This document shows positions 10,501 to 21,150 of a stretch of DNA of 54,516 nt, piece by piece; the stretch's first letter is position 1; each line of letters begins with the position of its first letter. The stretch is from Acanthaster planci (taxonomy: Eukaryota > Echinodermata > Asteroidea > Valvatida > Acanthasteridae). Below the pieces are notes generated by a model. That model did no database searches. It worked only from the letters and a program-made list of their open reading frames with translations, and was not told the origin of the DNA. Where the stretch lies: positions 893,141 through 947,656 of the forward strand of contig NW_019091457.1 of the NCBI RefSeq assembly GCF_001949145.1, written 5' to 3'. A program made the translations under genes and the position numbers.

Positions 10501-13261
10501 ATCCGAGGACAAATGGAATTGAACAAAGGACTGACCACCAAGGATAGGGTAAAATATTTGTTCCCTTTGATTATCTGTCCTCAGTGGTATATAAGCAAAA
10601 GGGATACGGAATAAAAAGGGTATGTTATGTGAGACGGGGGAATGACTTCATGGTATGGCGTACATGTATATAGATTATTGCCCACGGTACCGTACGTGGG
10701 CGAGTGTTAGAGTCAATCACAGTTAGAACAGAAATTGAAAACATTTAAGAAGAACCTGCATTTCCCCGCCCACAAAAAATCCCCTTTTGGCCGTTCGCGC
10801 CACGGACGTATATAAAAAAAATCTGGACTCGCAATGCCCTTAATCAGCTTATAGAGTCATTGAATCCACTTGCGGCCATTTTACCGAGCCGAATACAAAG
10901 CTTTCCTGGCAATGCCCGCCTTTGTTCTTCCTGACGTCAATAGAAGGGAGCCAACCCGCGCATTTGTATTCGGCTCGGTAAAATGGCCGCTGGTTGGCTT
11001 CTATTTCATACAAAGGCCTTAAGTCCAGGTTGTTTTTTTTTATATACGTCCGTGGTTCGCGCTCCCAGGCTGATTTGATGACGTCATCCCCAGAACGCCT
11101 ACAGGTAAAGTCATATGCAGCAAGGTATGAGACAGAGAGAACCCCCCCTGCTTTGTGTTGGTCATTGTCTCGCAGGAGTCTGGGGAATTCCTTTCAGACA
11201 TCTTGGGGGGATGTGTTAAGTAACAATAGTCTGGAATGTGTATAGGGATTGGACATGTTGGGGGGGTACCCCTCGGTCTCATTTCTTGCTGGGTATATGT
11301 AAAGTGTACATGTACATTGCATGATTGCACACTGTACATCCATTATCGCACGCTCGCAATTAATAGACCATGAATGCACGTTGTGTTCGATGTAGCTTGG
11401 CCCACAGACAATCACTGTCTCGGTTCAAGGTAGAAGTTAAAAGGCATTGTCCTACCGTGTATTTCTTGAACTGAGACTGGTTATGTATTTATCGTTATTC
11501 TGAAATAATTCACGTGAACTAAATATTTTCAATTTCTATTAATCTTTAAGTCTACACTTGTCTTCCCCCAAGCTATTAAAATGAGCAGGAACGCCAGCAT
11601 TCCTTTGCTATTGTTTTACCCGTCAACAATAATGCGTGTGTATGGAGGGGCTTGTGGGGTACTGAGACGGTACCCGGGAAAGATTTCACNNNNNNNNNNN
11701 NNNNNNNNNNNNNNNNNNNNNNNNNNNNNNNNNNNNNNNNNNNNNNNNNNNNNNNNNNNNNNNNNNNNNNNNNNNNNNNNNNNNNNNNNNNNNNNNNNNN
11801 NNNNNNNNNNNNNNNNNNNNNNNNNNNNNNNNNNNNNNNNNNNNNNNNNNNNNNNNNNNNNNNNNNNNNNNNNNNNNNNNNNNNNNNNNNNNNNNNNNNN
11901 NNNNNNNNNNNNNNNNNNNNNNNNNNNNNNNNNNNNNNNNNNNNNNNNNNNNNNNNNNNNNNNNNNNNNNNNNNNNNNNNNNNNNNNNNNNNNNNNNNNN
12001 NNNNNNNNNNNNNNNNNNNNNNNNNNNNNNNNNNNNNNNNNNNNNNNNNNNNNNNNNNNNNNNNNNNNNNNNNNNNNNNNNNNNNNNNNNNNNNNNNNNN
12101 NNNNNNNNNNNNNNNNNNNNNNNNNNNNNNNNNNNNNNNNNNNNNNNNNNNNNNNNNNNNNNNNNNNNNNNNNNNNNNNNNNNNNNNNNNNNNNNNNNNN
12201 NNNNNNNNNNNNNNNNNNNNNNNNNNNNNNNNNNNNNNNNNNNNNNNNNNNNNNNNNNNNNNNNNNNNNNNTTTCTTGCTGGGTATATAATGCTCTCCAA
12301 AAACGTACACCACCTTTGCGTTTTTAGACAAGAGCTGAGGGGGGCGGAACCTCTCCAAGCAGTGGGTTAGGATACACCTGGGCGACTTCATGGCTGCGAT
12401 GGCCTTGTAGCCGGGGGTGACGCTGTCAAGTTTCGTCTGGTCACCTACGAGAGTGCACTCCAAAGAGTAGGCCATGAAAGAGCGGTCGAAATCTCCCTTT
12501 CCCTCGTGAAGAATGAAGTGAAGGATTTCTCCCATCCAGTGTGTGCCTGTCAAAGACCAGAAATGAGGATTTTTTTGTGTAGTGTCTAAAATCAGGTGTC
12601 TTCCAATAAGCTATACACTGACAAGCAATGACGCACATACAGCTGATTAACACTCTTATAAGTAATAAATTTATTTGAAGGTTGCGTATATTTTTTTCCA
12701 GTAGAATGGTTAAACATTTGGTCTGCATAAATGCGTATCAAAACATGTTTCTATACTTCGTTTAGACAATCTAAATGTTTGATACTCCGAAAATCGCAAA
12801 TCACCTTTAGATAATGGAAATAACAGCCAAATATGGGGTAGTAAAGTCCGACAGAAACAGAGAAAGAAAGGTATATTGTATTGGTAATTATTCACCTGTA
12901 ACCCCTCTAAGCATTGCTCTTTGTGTTAACTAATTATGTGTCACTGCTGCACGGGAATTGCGTCATATTTTTCTCCCTACTCTGACTGTTCCATCGAGAG
13001 TGTAGGGCTTACATATAGGCCAGGGGAGCCAGTCTAACCTGATTTTGGATAGGTGATGACGAACACGTCATTATCGCGCACCTCGAAAGTCTTCAGGGCC
13101 TCCAGATTCGACCGCGGCACGTAGAAGGGAAATTTGACTCCGTCCACGACGTGACAGCCAATCGACCGGTCGTAAGTCACCAACTCCTCTTCCAGCTGTC
13201 GGTGGGTTTTCCCGTTGATCAGGTCCGGCATCATCGCCTGGATTTGCTCGGTGACGTCCAT
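7546..13261 (-). CDS. Cytosolic sulfotransferase SULT-B, complete, six exons, 323 aa
   Basis: PAPS-dependent cytosolic sulfotransferase. Exons are 13039-13261, 12314-12546, 10238-10352, 9318-9412, 7853-8045 and 7546-7658, all GT-AG, phases 1,0,1,0,1. They sum to 972 bases with one clean stop (TAG). The ATG at 13261 is preferred over an in-frame ATG 60 bases upstream because all paralogues begin at this site. PAPS loop Y-P-K-S-G-T-H-W has the usual Lys (K73). Likely catalytic His is H136. R-N-P-K-D starts at R158 with Ser166. The C-terminal PAPS signature G-D-W-K-N is at 290-294. The dimer motif KxxxTVxxxE ends in Ala302 instead of Glu. At 323 residues it is longer than the usual ~295, mostly at the N-terminus. 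Intron 2 contains the 582-base assembly gap, but no coding sequence is missing. Of the four copies it keeps the most standard PAPS loop. Confidence 0.93.
8341..8640 (+). mobile_element. Non-LTR retrotransposon remnant (C-terminal end of reverse transcriptase)
   Basis: An open frame from 8341 to 8817 contains F-A-E-W-N-K-L-P-P-E-I-R-H-A-P-S followed by F-K-S-K-L. This is the hallmark tail of CR1/L2/Jockey-type reverse transcriptase proteins, which usually reads (F)xRTxxxWNxLPxxVxxAxSxxxFKxxL. The catalytic reverse transcriptase domain is absent, so this is a 5'-truncated dead copy. It sits in intron 4 of SULT-B, on the opposite strand to that gene. Confidence 0.65.
8941..9255. mobile_element. 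315-bp non-autonomous DNA transposon with terminal inverted repeats
   Basis: The left end gggtgcgttcgattagctt and the right end aagctaatcgaacacaccc are near-perfect inverted repeats of 19 bases. The element lies in intron 4 of SULT-B. A second copy of its left ~130 bp occurs at 31984-32115. No target duplication is obvious, so the superfamily is undecided (hAT or Harbinger-like by terminus). Confidence 0.7.
9530..9775. repeat. (AAAC)n-type microsatellite with CCCCAAC interruptions
   Basis: About 245 bases of aaac tetranucleotide repeats, broken at several places by ccccaac blocks. It reads as long Cys/Leu/Phe/Val open frames on one strand and Asn/Lys/Thr/Gln frames on the other. These are artefacts of the repeat, not genes. 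It lies in intron 3 of SULT-B. Confidence 0.95.
9855..10045 (+). repeat. Interspersed ~190-bp repeat, copy 1
   Basis: It starts near gaaagcaccccttcatcg and ends at ctctcttggtccagctcg. Diverged copies occur at 13980-14168 (same strand) and about 52328-52520 (opposite strand). No terminal inverted repeat is visible and no coding potential is supported. It could be a SINE-like or degraded DNA element. Confidence 0.6.
10801..11054. mobile_element. 254-bp foldback MITE with perfect 8-bp target duplication
   Basis: The ends are cacggacgtatata (left) and its reverse complement (right). Inner arms about attttaccgagccgaatac also pair, so much of the element folds back. The 8-base direct repeat gttcgcgc flanks it exactly at 10793-10800 and 11055-11062. 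An 8-bp duplication is typical of hAT-type transposition. It sits in intron 2 of SULT-B. The perfect duplication implies a fairly recent insertion. Confidence 0.85.
11690..12271. other. Assembly gap (N run, 582 bases)
   Basis: Unsequenced stretch within intron 2 of SULT-B. The first bases after the gap (tttcttgctgggtatat) repeat a segment at about 11282-11298 before the gap. Open frames spanning the Ns are meaningless. Confidence 0.99.
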
Positions 13262-13979
13262 GATGTAGCCCCTGGAGTTATAACACGCGTGCAGTTTGAC
13301 GACTTCGTTGGCTCCCAACACTTAACAACAAAACGTTTCACGGCGTTTTTGTGTGGACGTTCCAATGGAAATATTTCCCAGGGCACACCCAGGGCACATG
13401 GGATCAGCTACTCAATAGCTTCGCACACTGGCGGGACGTTACAGTTCAGTGACTCACGACTGTTTTATTGTACGTGGCTGTATATTATTTCCTCAAACGC
13501 ATAATGAAATATTCAGTGAGGTCGAAGGCTCAGACGTCGAACTTGCGCATAAGTAGGCCTACTTGATCATTCAGGTTTCCGACCTGGTTTTCTGCCGCTT
13601 ATTGGCTGTTGCCACAGATCGATTGACATTAATATTTCAGGCAAAGGAAGGTACTCTCATAGACTTGTGAACAGTGAAAGTCCTTGACTTTACTCTCTGG
13701 TAGTCTTAAAAAACTACACATCGATGCACACCACACCTACTGGCTGACATAAGTTTCCTGATATTCTAGGTTTATTATTCCAAAATAGCCCCGGCCTTCT
13801 TAAAATATTTTATAGGGAAAAAGCTTTGAAAAAAGGATGTAAGCACACGTTGCAGACCAACTCATCTGTGGATAGGACGATTTTTAAGGGCAAGTGAAAA
13901 ACGACATTTGCACCAAACTGTCTCACATTTTGATGTGTGTAGGTCCCGTGAGAGCACCTCGGTAAAGTGTACTGTACTA

Positions 13980-14168
13980 TCCGCCCCGAACAGAAGCACC
14001 CCCTCATCGGTTTAAAAGAGTCATGTTGGCCCGGAGAGTTCATTTTGTTGGTAGCAAGGCGACGCTAGCGTTTTACAGTCGTTTGTGCACCACCGATGCG
14101 CAGTGACTACCAAAGGAGCCTCCGGTGCTAGGAAAATTGCGGCCTCTCTTGGTCCAGCTCGGAGCCCA
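13980..14168 (+). repeat. Interspersed ~190-bp repeat, copy 2
   Basis: Diverged copy of the repeat at 9855-10045. It shares gaagcaccccctcatcgg, ttcattttgttggtag, and the ending ctctcttggtccagctcgg. It lies upstream of SULT-B. Confidence 0.6.
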
Positions 14169-15109
14169 TTATTCGAAGAGACGCTTTTGTGCTCACGTAA
14201 ATCACACTAGCAAGCTGTTTTGGCAAAGTTTCTTCGTCTGTCAACACCCACAAACATCTTCAGCATTTTCAAGCGGTTACATTTCTGATATTTCTGTGGT
14301 TCGAGCAAAAATAGGTAACGGGTGCTCAACGCGGCCGGCGCCAAACGCGCGTGACGTGCAAGCTCGCGTGGTGTCCCCCGATTTTTACATAGATGTCCAC
14401 CGTCCTAACCAAAACGAGCGTTGCCCACCTGACCGATTAAACAATACGTAAACAGACCAGAGACTCCCCCTAGGGCCGGCTGTAAAATACCAGCCTCTCG
14501 TTCAGAAGAAATTGTCCTGTTCCAACGACTCCAGCGAAAAATGTCGAGGAGACAAGTTTATCATAGGACGGAGGTGTTTATAGAAGTGGGACAGGGACCT
14601 GGCTCACCCGAGATTATGGGAGAACGCATGAATATTACGACAAATCGACCGGTCACCACATCTTGATATCATGTACAAACTTCTGTCTTATTCAGCAATC
14701 TAACAAAACAATTTCACCTTGAAAACAATTTTACAATGTTAACGTTAGAAACTTAATTACAGAAACGTCCATCCCCATAAAGAGAAAACAAGCCTCCATC
14801 TCAGTAGCATAGACTATTAAACTATATCCCGTCAGTGCTCTTTAATTCTGAGTGATCCACATTCAGTAGTTGTTTCAACAGACGTTTGGAAACGACCTAA
14901 AGATGTACGTTTTGGAACCGGGGAAGTAAAAAGTGGAGGATGCCTGACGTTTTGCATGTTGATCTTTCATCTTAAAAGAGCCAACGAGGGGGAAGGAAAT
15001 AGTTAATGCCGTCTGGGTGTACTTCGACCATTTTCGTGGCAGCATCCACTGTGAATAAGTTGACTATTTAGAAGGCCCCCCTGGGAGAAACGGGGAGTGG
15101 GGCTGCGCC

Positions 15110-15326
15110 AGTCGCATAGCTAGGATTTCAGGGGGAGACAAAGGGGGCACGAGTATCTTATGGGGGCACCAGCTATATCAGTGGTGTGTGTTTTTTTTTG
15201 GGGGGGGGCAGGTTTTTGCTAGCTTTGTTCAATATCTATTCATCCGTTTTTTATCAGTGGGGGACAGCAGGAATTTTTCTTTGGGGGGGGAGGGGCTCAT
15301 TCCCCCCTCCCCGTGGCTACGCCACT
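15110..15326. mobile_element. Small inverted-repeat element with AGTGGCGTAGC-type ends
   Basis: Left end agtcgcatagct and right end ggctacgccact are inverted relatives. The inside has long G runs on the left and C runs on the right, so it folds back. A related element with agtggcgtatc ends is at 54113-54487, and a lone end (tacgccactg) is at about 31003. Confidence 0.55.
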
Positions 15327-16802
15327 AATTTAAGGAGGAGACTTGGAGACATCCAGACATATATAAGTCAAGAATAAAATATGACCAAGACAAACACCAA
15401 GTTTTCGGCTCAGATTTAGTCCTAGACTTAGGCCCTGCATCAGACCCCCCCAAAAAAAGCCCGCGTTGACAATACTGTAGATAATTACTTTGTTAAGACT
15501 GCATACCTCAACATCAGTACGGAAGCTTCATACCGATCCAAACAGGTGGGCACAATCACACTCACCGCTGATTAATAATAATACACTGCGTGAAAAGATA
15601 CACACAGAAAGCCTCGACATTGCATGTTGTTGGCACTCAATTACTGAACGTGAATGCGGGCAATTCAAAACTTTTATTAGAAATACAAATACAAGAGAAG
15701 TTTTGCATATCGCAAAGTTACTTCCAAAGGCGGTGTAAAATGAATATTTTGTGCCTTGAAGCGAGATCAGCCAGCCGTCATGGCCAAGCCTTTCAGATAG
15801 AGACTCTATTTCTAGGCGCGTCTTTCAATAATTCCCAGAATAATTTCCAGAAACAATGGAAGTCAGGAAACGGTGAGCAGTAAATGAGTCGATTATGGTG
15901 ATTATATACCCTACATTCTGCTCTCTACGGAGCTCCAATTTTCGCCGGGCAGTGATTTTGAGGCTTTTGTACCTGTGTAAGCCCAGAATTAATCATGATT
16001 TAGTCAATTGGTCCCTCACATATCCTTGATCCTACTTCCGTTTAAGTGCTTGGTCATATCCCAATGAAGTCCCTGTTTGTTGTCAATTTCCAAGTACTGC
16101 CCCCGTTCCCTGAGACCACTAGGCCATAATTTTACAACCACAAGCATGACCACAGTTTCAGGAAGTTATACCACCAAGCCTTGCATCCCCCTCTATATAA
16201 CCATCCCCAAAATGTTTCATCGTTTTCATGGTCAGTCTGTCCATAGTCTGTCCACAAGTCTTTCCGCTTGTCTTCCCTCCGTCTTCAACTCCGTCTTCCT
16301 CGCTAGTGCCCAATGATATTAGTCCGTGTTTTTCTAATAAAACATCGTCAACCCAAGCACATATATCATTGTGACTGTGTCAGGTCTCAACTTTAACTCA
16401 ACTCTTTGTCAGGCCAAGCTTATCAACCTGGATGCGACAAAATTTAAACCTTACACTTGTTATACTATTGTGAATTTTCGCCTCGTGTCAAGACGAAAGT
16501 GCAGGGTACTAGGCCTCGTAAACAAAGCAGTAGAAATATTCACAGACAGGTTCATGTACGTGTATTAGGTTACCGACTATGGCATCATCATTTGGGTTGA
16601 AACCCTGGCCGTTTTCCAATATTCGGCTTCGGCTCCGTCTCAGGCTTCAGCTGTGTTTTTTTTATTACCTGAATTGCAATAAGTAAGAGCCAAACATAAT
16701 AAAGTACTTCAATTTAATTTGAACTCTTCAGGCCCACAATCGGGGATTGGTTTCGGAGACGGAGACGAAGTTGACGATAGGAAAATGGCCCCTATCTGAC
16801 AT

Positions 16803-16974
16803 TACGGTCGATTCTCAATAGTGTGCCTCCAAGCGTTTGCAACGCGTTGACTAATCACAGTGCGCGAAATCTGTCTTCCCAATGCGCGTTTGGAAAGGGT
16901 TGACAGATTTCGCGCACTGTGATTGGTCAACGCGTTGCAAACACCTGAAGGCGCACTATTGTGAATCAACCGTA
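16803..16974. mobile_element. 172-bp palindromic MITE, copy 1 (TA-flanked)
   Basis: Nearly the whole element is an inverted repeat: cggtcgattctcaatagtg at the left pairs with cactattgtgaatcaaccg at the right, and the pairing continues inward through a cgcgaaatctgtc block. TA flanks both ends, as in Tc1/mariner-type insertions. A full copy of the same length is at 49786-49957 and a half copy at 47928-48033. Confidence 0.85.
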
Positions 16975-17209
16975 TTGAAAGTCATTACAATGCAGAGTAC
17001 ATAATAATGCAATCATGGATAGCCATGTGAACAATGCTCTCCTCCATACAACATTTCCACGGGAATACACTTTGCCCGATTCGCAGTTTCCTTGATACAG
17101 TGAATCCCGAGAAGCACATATTTAACCAAACATCCTTGCGGCTTTGACAGAATTGTTAGATTTTAGGCTTTATGGAGCAATGTAGATGTCTGGGCTGACT
17201 TTTTAAATC

Positions 17210-20200
17210 TCAAAGCTCAAAATCAAACTCTAAGCCCGTCCCTTCCATTCTCAAGGCGTAGATCTTGTCAAAGAGGGCGCTCTGTGCCACCGTAAAAGTG
17301 TTCTTCCAGTCGCCGACTTGTCCTGAAATTGTTGCGACGAAAAAATAAAGGAAACAGTCAGGCCCCGCAGAAATTTCCTTGTCAAAAGTGTTTTTACAGA
17401 GTTCAATACAACATAGACGAAGTCAGAAATTAATGCCATACAAGGTATTTCGTTTTCTATCTGTGTTGAATCATCAACACCACGGAAATCGTCCTAGTGG
17501 AGAAGGGTTGAAACGTGCAAAGACAACACAACCCCTTTTCTCGAATACTACTTTCGGCACAGTCGGATAAAGGACTGAAAAGCAAAGTAAGGCGGAGACA
17601 ACTTAGAATCCACTGACTGAATCGAACGCAAAACGATGTATGCGTGTAATCTCACCCTTTCTTAAGTACGGTGCCTTCCCCTCGGAGTGAGTGAACCGTT
17701 TTCCGTCCTCGCCCAGATCGTTCTCTAGCTGTTGGTAAGTCCTCTGCATCCCGCTAAAGGCCACGCTCTCCACGATGCCGTCGATGACGTCATCGGGCAG
17801 ATCCTTCCCGACATGCTTGGCGATTTTGCAGATGGATCCCCTGAGGTCCTGAAAAGTTGCCGAGTTTCCTTTGAGTAAGCTTTGATTTCAAATGTTTCTC
17901 TTTAACTCTTTAAAAGCCACTCAGTAAGCCTCACGCAAAATCATGGGTATCTGTCAAACGTAAAGCGTTATCGACATCAGTACATTTAATCACAAAATAG
18001 TTGTAGGGCTAAGCGGCGCGGCCCACCAAGTTAAAGACAACAGTAGCGGGGGGAATTTCTCTGACAAACCTTATGGAGATCTTCGTATTTCAGGAATAGA
18101 AGATTCTTGTTGTCTCGATGCTTCCAGTAGCCAAGCACGTGATCAAACCAAGATCCAAACATCACTGGGAATACCAGACGCACAAGAAAACATAAAGGGG
18201 TGTCATGATGCAAACCTGGAAGCACATGTTGTGCAACGTTCAACTGCTGTTCAATGCAAGAAAGGTATCTGACACACCGTTTTGGTTTATTCGGTGAATA
18301 GACTGGTTTGGTTTCAAACATATGAAATTTTCCACGCTGTCTCGATAAATGAGTAGGCTATTGCTGTGGTGTAAATGAGGAAGCTAGACACTGTTGATGC
18401 TGTGAGATTCCAGTTTTCATTACCAAATTTTCTCCTTTAGGAGAATATTTTACCCACACACATGCTTACAATACTGTAATAGCGAATGACAAAAATTCAG
18501 AAAAGTTTATGGAAGCAAAATGTTCAGGATTCTTGTGAAATTCATTGTGGAAAAAGTTGTTACCAGGGAGCAGAAATTTTTTTTAAAAATCACTGAAATT
18601 CCCTTAAAGAGTGGCGCAACAAAAATTGAAGACGCAAAAGGGCTCAAGACTTTTAAAAACAGCAACAAGAGATTTCCGCGATAATGATTTTGGGACTGCT
18701 AGAAGAGAGTAAACAAACTCACTTTTTTCAAGGCAATATCCCCAGAACACCTCGTCAAATGTCCAATGTGACGCCATGTTGAACAGCGAGACAAGCCTGT
18801 CTTTGGGGTTTCGGGCTACGTAAACCACCTTAAAAAAAGGACAAGACGACGAAATTACACGTCAATTTTTCAAACTCTCATTTGACTCAGCTGCATGGGT
18901 CATGTAAAACATAGCCCACTGTCATTACAGACACGTGCGGGAAAACCAACATGCAATTTGTTAAGTCCTTGTCCTGTCATAAGGACAAGGACTTAACAAA
19001 GTCGAGAGCCACTGACAAATGATACATTACATTTGTAATGCATTACCTTTGCGTTGCCAGACAAGATATGAAGGGGGAGAAACCTCTCCAAGCAGTGGGT
19101 TAAGATACACCTGGGCGACTTCATGGCTGCGTAGGCCTTGTACCCGGGGGTGACGCTGTCCATTTTAGTTGGATCATCCGAACGCGTGAACTCCCACGCG
19201 TAGTTCATGAACGAGCGGTCGAAATCCCCCTTCCCCTCGTGAAGGACGTAATGGACTATTTCACCCACCCAGTGAGTGCCTGTTGAAGAAATAGGTGAAA
19301 AGAAGAAAGCTTGTTTTTGACGAAAAAAAAAAGTGTGCACGGCCAATTGTGAACCTGCAACCTCGGACACCTCTTGGTGCAGACCACTAATTCAAGTGAG
19401 AATTCCTGGCCAGCTCATTAGCATCAAAAGTGCCCCCGCAGTATCTTTTGAAAAAGGAGATTGTTTGGCCCCCCAAATGGTGAGATTGTGTAAATCGTTG
19501 CCGGGATCAACTCTCTGGGTATTTGAGCTTTCATATGAGAGCAGAATGGCTAAAAACTACGGCTGAAAAATGGTCCTAAGTGCCCGAGAAAGTTGAGGAT
19601 TGCCACTTGAAAAATGGCTGCAGTCAGACTTCGGAAAAATCATTTTTGGGGGTGATTTTGTTTTGTGGGAATAATTACAAATGTAATTGGTTAACCCATA
19701 AAAAATTGAAAAGAATTGAAAGATAAGTGATCAGACAAGAATTTCATTTGTGTTTCAGAAATCTCAGGGATGTTGGCGTGCATGATATTGTGCCCTAAAC
19801 AGTGCTGATTTTACACTGTTTTCAATGGGGCTTGAATTAGTGCACTGTACCCCTCTACTGTTCTTGCTTGTGGCAGCGATCCGATGCGATCGATGTGTGA
19901 AAGGTTTTGGATAACCTTCGAATGGTACTGAGGTGGATCTACCAGACTGGACACGAGAGAGAAAGACCACTGACCTTCATGGTCCAGCACATGACTAAGC
20001 CAATTTACGTCACAGAATGGAGCGGAAGAGATGAGTAGAGCCGCTGCGTGTGACAAACACAAGCACCGATAGCAAAACAGACCGAGGACGGCTCCGACAG
20101 AGCTAAGCGATTGCACAGTTTTGGCTCTTAACCGACGTATTTTATGAACACTGCACGCTCGGCGCTTGTCCAAGAGCAATTCACAAGCTTACTTGGGTGG

Positions 20201-21150
20201 GACTCAATCCCACGACCTCTTGCTTACCAGCGAAGACGTCCGTCTTAACCACTCGACCACCGAGCTTGCAGGGGTCGGCTGGCCGGTCTGAATTGGATGT
20301 AGCAGCGGGTACCGCTAACCATTTCAAGATGTAGTTTGCGTCGGGGAGGTGTTAAGTTTTCATTAAAAGTTCTTTTGAGAATGTTTTTCTCGCAAGCTCT
20401 TGGACAAGCACTGAGGATACAGTGTTCATAAATATACGTTGGGTAAGGGCCAAAAAAACCCTTGTAATTACAAATTCAAATCTCCCCGATGCAAACTACA
20501 TCTTGAAAAGGGATAATCGAGCCAAGTGAAACGAAACGAAATTCCATGTTCATGTCTAATTCAGTTTACACTATTGTGATTGAGCGGGATAATCTTCGAT
20601 ACTTTCCTCGGTACACTGAAAACATTCGATACTTGAATTGTGGACACAGAGTTTCAGCTACACTTGTCAGTAGAAAACAAATTATATTATGTTTTCAATC
20701 ATGCTGACAAGGTTTTGATAAGATATTCCTCTCACACCCATAGCCCAAGTATCATTTTGAAAACAGTTGACGTGTTGTAGAAAGTAGGTTAGTCTAATTC
20801 CTTTGTTTACAATTTTGCCCTATCACTGAACTTCTCGGAATGACTTTGCATCCGATCAGACCCACGAGTTTTTAGACAAAACCGGAAAATGTGCTACGTA
20901 ATTTCACCCTTTTTAGCCAGATCATACCTGATCTCGGACAGGTGATAACAAACACGTCGTCATCGCGCACCTCGAAAGTCTTCAGGGCTTCCAGGTTCGA
21001 CTGAGGCACATAGAAAGGAAACTTGACACCGTCCACGACGTGACAGCCCATCAGCTTCTCGTGGGCCGCCCACTCCTTCTCCACTTGCTGGTGGGTTTTG
21101 CCGCCGATCAAGTCCGGCATCATCGCCTGGATCTGCTCGGTAAGGCTCAT
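17210..21150 (-). CDS. Cytosolic sulfotransferase SULT-C, complete, six exons, 320 aa
   Basis: Cytosolic PAPS-dependent sulfotransferase. Exons are 20928-21150, 19047-19279, 18723-18828, 18070-18164, 17656-17848 and 17210-17322, all GT-AG, with the same phases as SULT-B. Together they give 963 bases ending in TGA. Start ATG at 21150 reads [11 protein letters not shown]. The PAPS loop is C-P-R-S-G-T-H-W: the usual Tyr is Cys (residue 71) and the usual Lys is Arg (residue 73). The likely catalytic His is in [17 protein letters not shown] and F-G-S-W-F-D-H-V are intact. G-D-W-K-N is present in the last exon. The dimer motif ends in Ala (residue 299) instead of Glu, as in SULT-B. Exons 5 and 6 are very close to those of SULT-B, pointing to recent duplication or gene conversion between B and C. 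No stop or frameshift is seen. Confidence 0.93.
19385..19842. mobile_element. 458-bp inverted-repeat element, copy 1
   Basis: It is bounded by cactaattcaag and cttgaattagtg (12-base inverted ends). A copy of 460 bases lies in reverse orientation at 33766-34225 and is similar along its whole length. Internal marker segments are ggccagctcattagcat and ctcagggatgttggcgtgca. There is no coding capacity, so it is probably a non-autonomous DNA transposon. It lies in intron 1 of SULT-C. Confidence 0.75.
20190..20266 (-). repeat. tRNA-like sequence (tRNA-derived SINE head or tRNA pseudogene)
   Basis: On the minus strand it reads with an A-box-like tggtcgagtgg, a D stem GTC/GAC, a B-box-like ggattgagtcc and a perfect T stem GTGGG/CCCAC. 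The acceptor stem pairs poorly and no clean anticodon arm forms. A working tRNA is therefore unlikely and a SINE head or pseudogene fits better. It lies in intron 1 of SULT-C. Confidence 0.5.

Larger units (their letters stand above)
13262..17209. other. Intergenic between SULT-B start and SULT-C end
   Basis: No gene recognised. It contains a diverged interspersed repeat (13980-14168), a G/C-run inverted-repeat element (15110-15326), a 172-bp palindromic MITE (16803-16974), and a TATA-like ctatataa (about 16193) followed by aataaa (about 16336) that might be an LTR relic. Upstream control elements of SULT-B must lie near 13262, but I see no clear TATA box. Confidence 0.55.

Noticed and set aside
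11576-12553. 325-codon minus-strand frame and other frames across the N run
   Set aside because: They are open only because Ns give no stops. Only 12314-12546 is a real exon.
13262-13321. Upstream in-frame ATG at 13321 for SULT-B
   Set aside because: The extra 20 residues have no counterpart in A, C or D.
16190-16345. Possible solo LTR (TATA at about 16193, AATAAA at about 16336)
   Set aside because: No TG...CA boundaries or target duplication could be defined.
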